11,783 nucleotides of DNA, taken from an uncultured Bacilli bacterium. GTDB lineage: Bacteria > Bacillota_I > Bacilli_A > RF39 > UBA660. The notes beneath the pieces were generated by a model that worked only from the letters and a program-made list of their open reading frames with translations, searched no databases and was not told the origin of the DNA. The DNA lies in NCBI GenBank assembly GCA_947588795.1, contig CANPZJ010000020.1:1-11783 (forward strand), written 5' to 3'. Positions 1 through 5,081 of the stretch are shown in pieces. Numbering within the stretch: the stretch's first letter is position 1; every line of letters begins with the position of its first letter. Position numbers and translations under genes: made by a program.

Positions 1-58
1 GTGATTATTTCATGTCAATATTTTTTCTTGAATTTTTTTATGCGATTGCCATAAAAAT
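1..58. repeat. Left copy of a perfect 58-bp inverted repeat
   Basis: The reverse complement of these 58 bases is found without any mismatch at 1036-1093. Identity stops inward at base 59. Outward, the window ends, so the repeat may extend further left. Near its inner end is a short palindrome with arms TTTTTATG and CATAAAAA around a 7-base spacer. Read on the minus strand, the repeat contains TTGACA about 12 bases from the window edge, pointing outward. Perfect identity over this length points to recent duplication or to gene conversion. Confidence 0.95.
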
Positions 59-70
59 GTCTTAAACTTC

Positions 71-97
71 TTGACTTTAACATTAAATTATTATAAT
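71..97 (+). promoter_or_regulatory. Possible promoter of the first structured RNA
   Basis: TTGACT at 71-76 and TATAAT at 92-97 are good hexamers, but the spacer is only 15 bases, shorter than the usual 17. Transcription would start near 104, just before the 13-bp hairpin at 119-150. The short spacer makes this weak or dependent on a regulator. Confidence 0.4.
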
Positions 98-103
98 ATT
101 GTT

Positions 104-277
104 TATACAATTTAATTGATAATAGTATATGTTTTGTCATATACTATTATTGACGGAAGTTGGTAGCCCCAGCCTAGCTTCGGCGGTTATAGTGAAAACT
201 ATAATTACGAAAAATAGAAGGTGCTTTGCCTATCAAATAGGCCGCTACTAAAGGACTTATCTATGATAGGTCCTTTT
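104..277 (+). ncRNA. Unidentified structured RNA or regulatory leader
   Basis: The stretch is much richer in pairing and in GC than its surroundings. A 13-bp perfect hairpin spans 119-131 and 138-150. A 7-bp long-range stem pairs 161-167 with 244-250. Inside that stem lie a GAAA-tetraloop hairpin (187-193 with 198-204) and a 6-bp hairpin (228-233 with 237-242); a possible UUCG loop is at 179-182. A terminator-like hairpin follows at 250-276. The RNA ends about 16 bases before the first ATG of the degenerate gene at 293, so it could be a 5' leader that controls that gene or an independent small RNA. It has none of the conserved motifs of SRP RNA, RNase P RNA or tmRNA. I cannot name a family. 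The 5' end is inferred from the weak promoter. Confidence 0.55.
250..277 (+). terminator. Hairpin terminator or attenuator after the first structured RNA
   Basis: Bases 250-261 pair with 265-276 over 12 bp (one G-U pair) around a 3-base loop, ending in TTTT. The T-tract is short, so read-through into the gene at 293 is possible. The AGG at 268-270, the only Shine-Dalgarno-like bases before that ATG, lies in the 3' arm. Base 250 also closes the long-range stem 161-167/244-250, so the two helices abut. Confidence 0.6.
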
Positions 278-292
278 AATTATGATGGTTTT

Positions 293-859
293 ATGCTTAA
301 AGAATTAATATAAACATATGAAGAATTAAAAAAATTCGTATTTGTAATTAACAGAGGTAACAAAAAACCTATAATTATAAAGTTTAATAACGATAATTTT
401 TATCATTTGGTCAGATTACATAAAATTAATATGGATATGTAATTTCCAACTTATATAAAATCAAAAGCCAAAAAATATAAATTTATGAAAAATAATATAG
501 ATAAATTTAATAGAATTTTAGAAAATCAATCACAAGAAAAACAAGAATTATTGCAAAGAATAAAGACATTTCATTATATTAAAGATTTATTAATGTCAAA
601 TTGCAATGTTGTATTATATGATATCAAAGATAAAATTGCTTTTAGCAAATATGATGGCGATTATGGTTTATATAAATCCTATGAAACTATTTGTTGCCTT
701 TTAGGCTTAAAATCTGAATATGAAACTACAAAAACAAATAATTGTACCCCACAAAGTTGGATGGCAAGTAAAAGGCCTAATAGATTAATTGCTTTTAAAC
801 GCCCAATTTATATGAATGAAATATTGAAAATACCAAACGAACTATATAACGAAATTTAA
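293..859 (+). pseudogene. Decayed PBECR4-like nuclease-domain gene with two in-frame stops
   Basis: One continuous frame runs from the ATG at 293 to the TAA at 857-859, broken by TAA at 311-313 and 440-442. The last intact part, from ATG 485, would give 124 residues. Between the stops the frame reads a motif of the form FYHLVRLHKI, followed further on by a helical stretch ending in RIKTFHYIKDLLMS and by SKYDGDYGLYKSY. This order (an HL-x-x-LHK motif, then a helix with RI-x-x-F, then a D-Y-x-LY segment) is what I recall from PBECR4 domains, the phage Barnase/EndoU/colicin/RelE-like nuclease group. That is recognition from memory, not a search. The conserved frame across both stops shows it was once one gene of at least 188 codons. 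It directly follows the structured RNA at 104-277. A sequencing error is unlikely for two separate stop codons but cannot be excluded. The product, if any, would be a 124-residue C-terminal fragment. Confidence 0.6.
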
Positions 860-860
860 T

Positions 861-891
861 TAAAAAGAAAAATCACTCTATTAAAGTGATT
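861..891 (-). terminator. Terminator of the tRNA-Glu transcript
   Basis: On the minus strand, AATCACT (885-891) pairs with AGTGATT (871-877) around a 7-base loop and is followed by a T-rich run (861-870). It lies 11 bases past the tRNA 3' end. On the plus strand there is no T-tract, so it serves mainly the tRNA. Confidence 0.8.
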
Positions 892-901
892 ATAAAACAA
901 T

Positions 902-978
902 TGGTAACCCGTACGGGGTTCGAACCCGTGAATGCTGCGCTGAGAACGCAGTGTGTTAAGCCACTTCACCAACGGGCT
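902..978 (-). tRNA. tRNA-Glu (anticodon CTC)
   Basis: Read on the minus strand, all arms of a tRNA can be drawn. The acceptor is AGCCCGT paired with ACGGGTT, the anticodon stem is CTGCG/CGCAG with loop TTCTCAG, and the T-arm stem is ACGGG/CCCGT with loop TTCGAAC. The anticodon CTC (plus strand 942-944) reads GAG, glutamate. CCA is encoded (902-904). The body resembles Firmicute tRNA-Glu (CCCGTTGGTGAAG). The first two acceptor pairs are A-U and G-U, where this family usually has G-C pairs, which may weaken the acceptor end. It lies inside the inverted-repeat segment and is transcribed opposite to the neighbouring remnant. Confidence 0.95.
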
Positions 979-994
979 AAAAATGACTAAATTA

Positions 995-1023
995 ATATTA
1001 ACATAAACTACTCATTTAAGCAA
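995..1023 (-). promoter_or_regulatory. Promoter of tRNA-Glu
   Basis: On the minus strand, TTGCTT (1018-1023) is followed after exactly 17 bases by TAATAT (995-1000), preceded by a TG that makes an extended -10. Transcription would start about 10 bases upstream of the tRNA 5' end. The promoter lies just inside the right inverted repeat and does not use it. Confidence 0.65.
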
Positions 1024-1035
1024 ACTTTTATATCA

Positions 1036-1093
1036 ATTTTTATGGCAATCGCATAAAAAAATTCAAGAAAAAATATTGACATGAAATAATCAC
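1036..1093. repeat. Right copy of the perfect 58-bp inverted repeat
   Basis: Exact inverted match to 1-58, including both homopolymer runs of 7 and 6 bases. It contains the TTTTTATG/CATAAAAA palindrome (1037-1059) and TTGACA at 1076-1081, which reads outward. With 1-58 it delimits a segment of 1093 bases. No transposase lies between the copies, so an insertion sequence is not shown. A non-autonomous element, an invertible segment, or two inverted copies of an intergenic repeat family all fit. Confidence 0.95.
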
Positions 1094-1104
1094 CTATATA
1101 TAAT
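1076..1104 (+). promoter_or_regulatory. Consensus promoter made across the right edge of the inverted repeat
   Basis: TTGACA (1076-1081) and TATAAT (1099-1104) match the sigma-A consensus at all twelve positions with a 17-base spacer. The -35 lies inside the right repeat and the -10 lies 6 bases outside its last mirrored base. Transcription would start near 1111 and run rightward. Because the left repeat is identical, it offers the same outward -35 on the minus strand, with any -10 beyond the window. Confidence 0.7.
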
Positions 1105-1110
1105 GGCAAT

Positions 1111-1213
1111 AATCAAATTAGTAATTATTTTTTTAAGTATATAATGAAATATGATTTCTAGTTTCAAAAACAAGAAAATTTTGCTCAAATTCCCTATTTT
1201 TAGGAATATTTTT
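1111..1213 (+). ncRNA. Possible short transcript from the repeat-edge promoter
   Basis: The consensus promoter at 1076-1104 would start an RNA near 1111. A terminator-like hairpin follows at 1189-1207 (ATTCC, bulged C, TA paired with TAGGAAT around TTTT), with a short T-tract at 1209-1213. No reading frame of note lies between: the only ATG-led frame is 5 codons. It may simply be a dead-end transcript. Apart from this and the partial repeat at 1224-1242, I see nothing in 1094-1266. Confidence 0.25.
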
Positions 1214-1223
1214 ACTTTACGTC

Positions 1224-1242
1224 AAATTTTTATGCGATTACC
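1224..1242. repeat. Partial third copy of the inverted-repeat core
   Basis: TTTTTATGCGATTACC at 1227-1242 matches the inner part of the left repeat (TTTTTATGCGATTGCC, 35-50) at 15 of 16 bases, in the same orientation, and the bases before it are similarly A/T. The palindromic second arm (CATAAAAA) is absent here. This suggests the repeat is a dispersed family and not only the ends of one element. Confidence 0.6.
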
Positions 1243-1266
1243 TTAATCAATTTTTGTCGTTTTTTA

Positions 1267-1295
1267 TTGATTGGCGAACATATATTTAATATAAT
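1267..1295 (+). promoter_or_regulatory. Promoter of the second structured RNA
   Basis: TTGATT (1267-1272) and TATAAT (1290-1295) are separated by exactly 17 bases. The expected start, near 1302, coincides with the first base of the closing stem of the RNA that follows. Confidence 0.75.
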
Positions 1296-1301
1296 TGTTA
1301 C

Positions 1302-1486
1302 GGAACACTTGGTGGTTGGGTGGTGCCAAACTTCGAATTGATTTTTTAATCGCAACTTTATTCATTCTTATTTTCTTATTAATGTTATAGTTTTAATATG
1401 AAAAGAGTCACCTAACTCAGCGATGAATTAGGTGAACCAAATTTATTGGCAACACTCAACATGCACAAACTGAGTGTTCCTTTTTT
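1302..1486 (+). ncRNA. Unidentified structured RNA with rod-like closing stems
   Basis: The 5' end GGAACACT (1302-1309) pairs with AGTGTTCC (1473-1480). After an asymmetric internal loop, a 15-bp helix (1315-1329 with 1446-1460) pairs at 14 of 15 positions, one of them G-U. The apical part holds three hairpins: GATT/AATC near 1329-1342; TTTTC-T-TATTAA pairing with TTAATA-T-GAAAA (about 1371-1405); and CACCTAA/TTAGGTG (about 1409-1434). It has its own promoter and terminator and no reading frame. A long interrupted rod closed by pairing of both ends recalls 6S RNA, but I see no sequence motif that proves it. SRP RNA, RNase P and tmRNA motifs are absent. The 3' arm of the inner helix is also the 5' arm of the terminator, so two folds compete. 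Confidence 0.65.
1451..1486 (+). terminator. Terminator of the second structured RNA
   Basis: AACACTCA (1451-1458) pairs with TGAGTGTT (1471-1478), 8 bp around a 12-base loop, followed by CC and six T (1481-1486). Its 5' arm is also used in the long-range helix with 1315-1329, and its 3' arm in the closing stem with 1302-1309. Confidence 0.85.
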
Positions 1487-1537
1487 ATTTTATGCAAATT
1501 GCTTTGCTATATTCATTTTAACATAAATGATACTCAA

Positions 1538-2446
1538 TTACAAGATTTCAAACATTTTCTTTATAGCATTTCGATATATTTCTTTAACTTGCTTGAAATC
1601 CTTGTCAATAAAATTACATACTTTATCAATACAGACACCGCTATTAACTTCCATTACTAATAACATACTATTAGAATTTATAATATCAACGCTAACAAAA
1701 CGAGCACCAAGTATTTTAGTAACATCTAAAGCTAAAGATGTAATTTTATCTTCTAATACTTTATCCTTAATTAATTTAGCAGTTGCTCCTCTACTTAAAT
1801 TAAAACGCCAATCATATTCAAAAATTTCTCCTTCATTTAAAACATAATCATATTTTGCTAAATTTTTATTTTGAAAATAAACTGGATTACTTTTAATTAA
1901 TAAATCTTTAACACTATCTTTGCCATTACCTTTTACTACTAATTTATCTTTTTCATAAACTAATTTTACTTCATTATCTAAAATAACAACGCGATATTCA
2001 TATTTAATATCATAATAAGGACAAATACTAAGAGAAAAATATTTAGAAAATAATTTATTACTTACATTGATTAAATCATCTAAATTAGTTAAATGATAAA
2101 CATCAATACCTTTACTACCATTATTAGGTTTTAAAACAACATCTTCATTAAATTTAAAAAAATACTCTTTTAATAATTCTGGCGTATTTTTGCCTAACTT
2201 ATTATTTGGATTCCAAACTATTTGGTGTTCTATTACAGGAATATTATTATTTTTACATATTTCATATAAAGCATATTTATCATCAATAATTGAACCAATA
2301 CTATGATCATTTAAAGGAAATTTACAACCCCAAATAAATTTAGTTACATTATTTTTCGTTAACTTTATTAAATAATTATTAGACATAATTTCTATTTTAA
2401 TATCTTCTTCTTTACATATTTTTTTAATAATTTCATTAAATTTCAT
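1538..2446 (-). CDS. ATP-grasp superfamily ligase (cyanophycin-synthetase/RimK-like)
   Basis: The 302-residue protein has the layout of an ATP-grasp ligase, an enzyme class that activates a carboxylate with ATP as an acyl phosphate and joins it to an amine or thiol. A lid-entry segment DKYALYEICKNNNIPV (56-71) is followed by the ATP-binding VLKPNNGSKG (104-113). YEYRVVILDNEV (149-160) is the central beta segment, and MEVNSGV (265-271) supplies the Mg-binding Glu and Asn. The pattern is closest to the ATP-grasp part of cyanophycin synthetase and bifunctional glutathione synthetase, but it stands alone without their partner domains, so the substrate is unknown. I chose ATG 2446, which AAAGGTG precedes at good distance; an upstream GTG at 2455 lies within that site. 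It is divergent from the ABC importer. No clear terminator follows on its strand. Confidence 0.85.
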   Translation of the reverse strand: MKFNEIIKKICKEEDIKIEIMSNNYLIKLTKNNVTKFIWGCKFPLNDHSIGSIIDDKYALYEICKNNNIPVIEHQIVWNPNNKLGKNTPELLKEYFFKFNEDVVLKPNNGSKGIDVYHLTNLDDLINVSNKLFSKYFSLSICPYYDIKYEYRVVILDNEVKLVYEKDKLVVKGNGKDSVKDLLIKSNPVYFQNKNLAKYDYVLNEGEIFEYDWRFNLSRGATAKLIKDKVLEDKITSLALDVTKILGARFVSVDIINSNSMLLVMEVNSGVCIDKVCNFIDKDFKQVKEIYRNAIKKMFEIL

Positions 2447-2473
2447 TTTAAACACCTTTAATACCTGACATTT

Positions 2474-2511
2474 ATTCTATCACAAAAATGCTTACCTGAA
2501 TATACTATAAT
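2474..2511. promoter_or_regulatory. Divergent promoter region between the ligase and the ABC importer
   Basis: On the minus strand, TAGAAT (2474-2479) is preceded by TGA, an extended -10 for the ligase. On the plus strand, overlapping TATACT (2501-2506) and TATAAT (2506-2511) face the importer, with no convincing -35. The gap is only about 80 bases, and the importer leader would be only a few bases long. No room exists for a riboswitch. Confidence 0.35.
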
Positions 2512-2528
2512 GTGAGGAGTGTTTTATT

Positions 2529-3521
2529 TTGAAAAAAAATATTTTATATGTTTTAGCAGGAATATTATTAGTAATAATTATTGGCTTATTAGCTATTTTA
2601 TTTATTAAAAATAGAGATGAAAAATTAGATACTAAAACTATTAAAGTATCAGAGGTAACACATAGTATTTTCTATGCGCCATTTTATGTTGCCATAGAAA
2701 ATGGCTATTTTAAAGATGCAGGCATTGATATTGATTTAATGCTTGTAAGTGGTAGTGATAATGTGGCAGCTTCTGTTCTATCTGGTGATACAGAAGTTGG
2801 CCTTGCTGGTCCTGAGTCGGCTGCTTATGTTGCCTTAGGTGGTGAAAAAGATTACCTACAAGTTTTTAGTGGTCTTACTAAAAGAGATGGCCAATTTATG
2901 TTAGCAAGAAATGATAAGAAATTTGATTGGCACGATTTAGAAGGTAAAGAAATACTTATCGGAAGAAGAACTGGTATGCCTGGTTTAAGTTTTTTAAGAG
3001 CTTTAAAAAATCAAGGCATAGATGAAGATAAAGTTAAAATCAATGAATCCATTGAATTTGCGGAATTATCTGGTGCTTTCATTGGTGGTGAAGGAGACTA
3101 TGTTAATCTATTTGAACCACTTGCATCAAAGTTAGAAGATAATGGTAATGGTTATGTTGTAACAAGTGTTGGTGCAGCATCTGATGCATTTCCTTATACA
3201 GCATTCTATGCTCGTAAAAGTTTTATAGAGGAAAATAAAGAATTACTAAAAGGTTTTACTAAAGCAATTGCTAAAGGATTAGAATTTACTTTAGAAAATG
3301 ATGGTGATACAGTAGCTAAAGTAATCCAAAAACAATTTAGTGATACAGATGTAGAAGATTTAGCTTTAATGATTGATAGATATAAAGATGCTGATGCATG
3401 GCTTCCTACTCCACTTGTGGAAGAAGATTTTTATAATACCTTAATAGATTTGCTAAAAGAAAATGATTTAATTAAAGAAGATGTTTACTATAAAGATATG
3501 GTAAATAACTTATATGAATAA
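2529..3521 (+). CDS. ABC importer substrate-binding protein, NMT1/SsuA-ThiY family
   Basis: A 330-residue binding protein of the NMT1/THI5-like type, which delivers small organic nutrients (thiamine pyrimidine precursor, sulfonates, taurine, related compounds) to an importer. Visible are the family's first strand and helix, IFYAPFYVAIENGYFKDAGI (48-67), then SGDTEVGLAGPESA and FKDL-type lobe segments. Residues 1-27 form a basic start and one hydrophobic helix. There is no lipobox cysteine, so it is probably an uncleaved membrane anchor or a signal peptide with an unclear site, instead of the usual lipoprotein. The start is TTG, supported by GAGGAG (2514-2519) 9 bases upstream. It overlaps the ATPase by 8 bases (ATGAATAA). 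The order binding protein, ATPase, permease fits one importer operon. The substrate is not determinable from this sequence. Confidence 0.85.
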   Translation: MKKNILYVLAGILLVIIIGLLAILFIKNRDEKLDTKTIKVSEVTHSIFYAPFYVAIENGYFKDAGIDIDLMLVSGSDNVAASVLSGDTEVGLAGPESAAYVALGGEKDYLQVFSGLTKRDGQFMLARNDKKFDWHDLEGKEILIGRRTGMPGLSFLRALKNQGIDEDKVKINESIEFAELSGAFIGGEGDYVNLFEPLASKLEDNGNGYVVTSVGAASDAFPYTAFYARKSFIEENKELLKGFTKAIAKGLEFTLENDGDTVAKVIQKQFSDTDVEDLALMIDRYKDADAWLPTPLVEEDFYNTLIDLLKENDLIKEDVYYKDMVNNLYE

Positions 3522-4254
3522 CTTGTTAGAAATAAAAAATCTAACTAAAAATTATCATACTAAAGAAGGCGAAATAGAAGCCATTAAAGATTGTAATTTA
3601 AAAGTAAGCAAGGGAGAAATCATTGCTTTAGTCGGACCTTCCGGCTGTGGTAAATCTACTCTACTTTCTATTATTTCTGAGTTAGATAAAGATTATCAAG
3701 GTGAAGTTATAAAAAGTGATAATTTAAAAATTGCTTATATGCTTCAAAGTGATGCGCTATTCCCTTGGCTTACTATCTATGAAAATGCTATTTTAGGTTT
3801 AAAGGTACAAAAAATGTTAACAAAAGAAAATTTAGAATATGTTGATTATTTATTAAAATTCTATAATTTAGATGAATTTAAAAATAAATATCCTAAAAGT
3901 CTATCGGGTGGTATGAAACAAAGAGTGGCTTTAATTAGAACTCTTGCCTTAAAGCCTGATTTACTTTTACTAGATGAACCTTTTAGTGCTCTAGACCAAC
4001 AAGCAAGACTAGTAATAAGTGATGATGTTTATAAAATAATTAAAAAAGAAAAAAAGACTGTTATTTTAGTAACGCATAATATTGAAGAAGCAATTACTTT
4101 TGCTGATAGAGTAATTGTTTTAACTAAAAGGCCATCTTATATTAAAAATATTGTAGAAATAAAAATGGACAATAATGATTCCATTTATGAAAGAAGAAAA
4201 GATAAAAATTATTTTAAATACTTTGATATTATATGGAAAGATTTAGATATATGA
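3514..4254 (+). CDS. ABC importer ATPase, SsuB/TauB/ThiZ type
   Basis: The 246-residue ATPase powers the importer whose binding protein and permease flank it. All nucleotide-binding motifs are present: Walker A GPSGCGKST (41-49), Q-loop Q78 followed by ALFPWLT (81-87), signature LSGGMKQR (130-137), Walker B LLLLDEP (150-156), D-loop SALD (158-161) and H-loop His188. The FPWLT after the Q-loop is characteristic of ATPases of the nitrate/sulfonate/taurine/HMP group. Length is typical. It overlaps the upstream gene by 8 bases and its TGA stop overlaps the permease ATG (ATGA), so the three are translationally coupled. This TGA stop argues for the standard genetic code here. Confidence 0.93.
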   Translation: MNNLLEIKNLTKNYHTKEGEIEAIKDCNLKVSKGEIIALVGPSGCGKSTLLSIISELDKDYQGEVIKSDNLKIAYMLQSDALFPWLTIYENAILGLKVQKMLTKENLEYVDYLLKFYNLDEFKNKYPKSLSGGMKQRVALIRTLALKPDLLLLDEPFSALDQQARLVISDDVYKIIKKEKKTVILVTHNIEEAITFADRVIVLTKRPSYIKNIVEIKMDNNDSIYERRKDKNYFKYFDIIWKDLDI

Positions 4255-5039
4255 GTACAGAACAAAAGAAATATTTAAAAAATTTAAAATTAACTAAATT
4301 AAAAATATTTGTATGTCAGAGTATAATTATTATATCTTTTTTAATATTATGGGAAGTTTTAGTAAATAAAGGTATTCTAAGTTCTTTTATTTATTCAAGT
4401 CCTTCAAATGTAGTTAAAACTATCATAGAACTTATCAATAATAATAACTTTTTTATTCATATTTATATAACTTTAAAAGAAGTATTAATAGCATTTATTT
4501 TAGGTATGTCTTTAGGTTTTTTAATAGCTTTAATTTTATATGAATTTAAATTTATTTCAAAAGTAGTTGATCCATTTTTAACAATGCTTAATTCTCTACC
4601 TAAAGTAGCACTTGGCCCTCTTATTATTATCATTGGGGGCGCTAATACAAAAAGTATCATTATTATGGCTTTACTTATCAATTTAATTGTTAGTATTATT
4701 TCTATTTATAATGGCTTTCAATGTACTGATGAATATCGTCTTAAATTAATGCAAACAATGCAGTCTTCAAGATGGCAAATACTTAGAATATTAGTTATTC
4801 CAAGTAGTTATAGAACAATTATCGCATCAGGCAAATTATGCATAGCTCAAACTCTAATTGGTGTTATTATGGGTGAATTTTTAGTTAGTAAACAAGGTAT
4901 AGGTTATTTAATTGTTTATGGTAAACAAGTCTTCAATTTAAATTATGTTATGACTGGTATTATTATACTGGCAATTATATCTTATCTTCTCTATAAATTA
5001 ATAACTTTATTAGAAAAGAAATTATTAAAACATTTATAA
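4251..5039 (+). CDS. ABC importer permease, SsuC/TauC type
   Basis: A polytopic membrane protein of 262 residues with about six hydrophobic segments. The cytoplasmic EAA-type loop that contacts the ATPase is visible as KLMQTMQSSRWQILRILVIP (about 165-184), followed by the GEFLVSKQGIGYLI segment usual in SsuC/TauC/ThiX permeases. It belongs to the importer with the two genes before it. I chose ATG 4251, which overlaps the ATPase stop as ATGA and has GGAAAG some 10 bases upstream. An in-frame ATG at 4233 would overlap the ATPase by 22 bases and has no ribosome site. It is followed at once by a strong terminator. Confidence 0.9.
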   Translation: MSTEQKKYLKNLKLTKLKIFVCQSIIIISFLILWEVLVNKGILSSFIYSSPSNVVKTIIELINNNNFFIHIYITLKEVLIAFILGMSLGFLIALILYEFKFISKVVDPFLTMLNSLPKVALGPLIIIIGGANTKSIIIMALLINLIVSIISIYNGFQCTDEYRLKLMQTMQSSRWQILRILVIPSSYRTIIASGKLCIAQTLIGVIMGEFLVSKQGIGYLIVYGKQVFNLNYVMTGIIILAIISYLLYKLITLLEKKLLKHL

Positions 5040-5066
5040 AAGACAACCACAATTAGTTGTCTTTTT
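5038..5066 (+). terminator. Terminator of the ABC importer operon
   Basis: AAAAGACAAC (5038-5047) pairs with GTTGTCTTTT (5056-5065) over 10 bp with an 8-base loop. It starts inside the permease stop codon and ends in a T-run. The A-run before it means it may also stop minus-strand transcripts from the RhuM remnant side. Confidence 0.9.
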
Positions 5067-5081
5067 ATATTAGTTTAATAA

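Larger units (their letters stand above)
1..1093. mobile_element. Putative inverted-repeat-bounded segment carrying a structured RNA, a decayed nuclease-like gene and tRNA-Glu
   Basis: The boundaries are the perfect 58-bp inverted repeats. The cargo is a structured RNA (about 104-277), a gene remnant (293-859) and tRNA-Glu on the minus strand (902-978). There is no recombinase or transposase gene inside. The left flank is outside the window, so a target-site duplication cannot be tested. The mobile call is inference from the repeat geometry. A simple pair of dispersed repeats that happens to flank these genes is the main alternative. Confidence 0.35.

Noticed and set aside
161..170. TTGGTAGCCC resembles the tRNA 3' end TTGGTAACCC (901-910), as an attachment-site pair
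   Set aside because: The match is only 10 bases with a mismatch, and the bases in 161-167 are explained by RNA pairing; there is no integrase.
293..442. The in-frame TAA codons as recoded sense codons
   Set aside because: TAA ends most other genes in the window, so reassignment is not plausible.
1311..1329. GGGTGGTGCC resembles the T-box antiterminator consensus
   Set aside because: It lies at the 5' end of the RNA, pairs fully in the long-range helix, and no gene follows on the same strand, so a T-box leader does not fit.
104..1486. SRP RNA, RNase P RNA or tmRNA as identity of the two structured RNAs
   Set aside because: The diagnostic sequences (GGAAGGAAGCAG-type SRP loop, GAGGAAAGUCC of RNase P, tRNA-like GGGTTCGA end of tmRNA) are absent from both.
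1527..1847. Plus-strand open frame opposite the ATP-grasp gene, and similar frames at 4463-4681, 6011-6295, 7454-7636 and 8413-8616
   Set aside because: Each lies inside a well-supported gene on the other strand and has no ribosome site or protein-like pattern.
2456..2528. TPP or other riboswitch before the NMT1-type importer
   Set aside because: Only about 70 bases separate it from the divergent gene, and no THI-box or other conserved motif is present.
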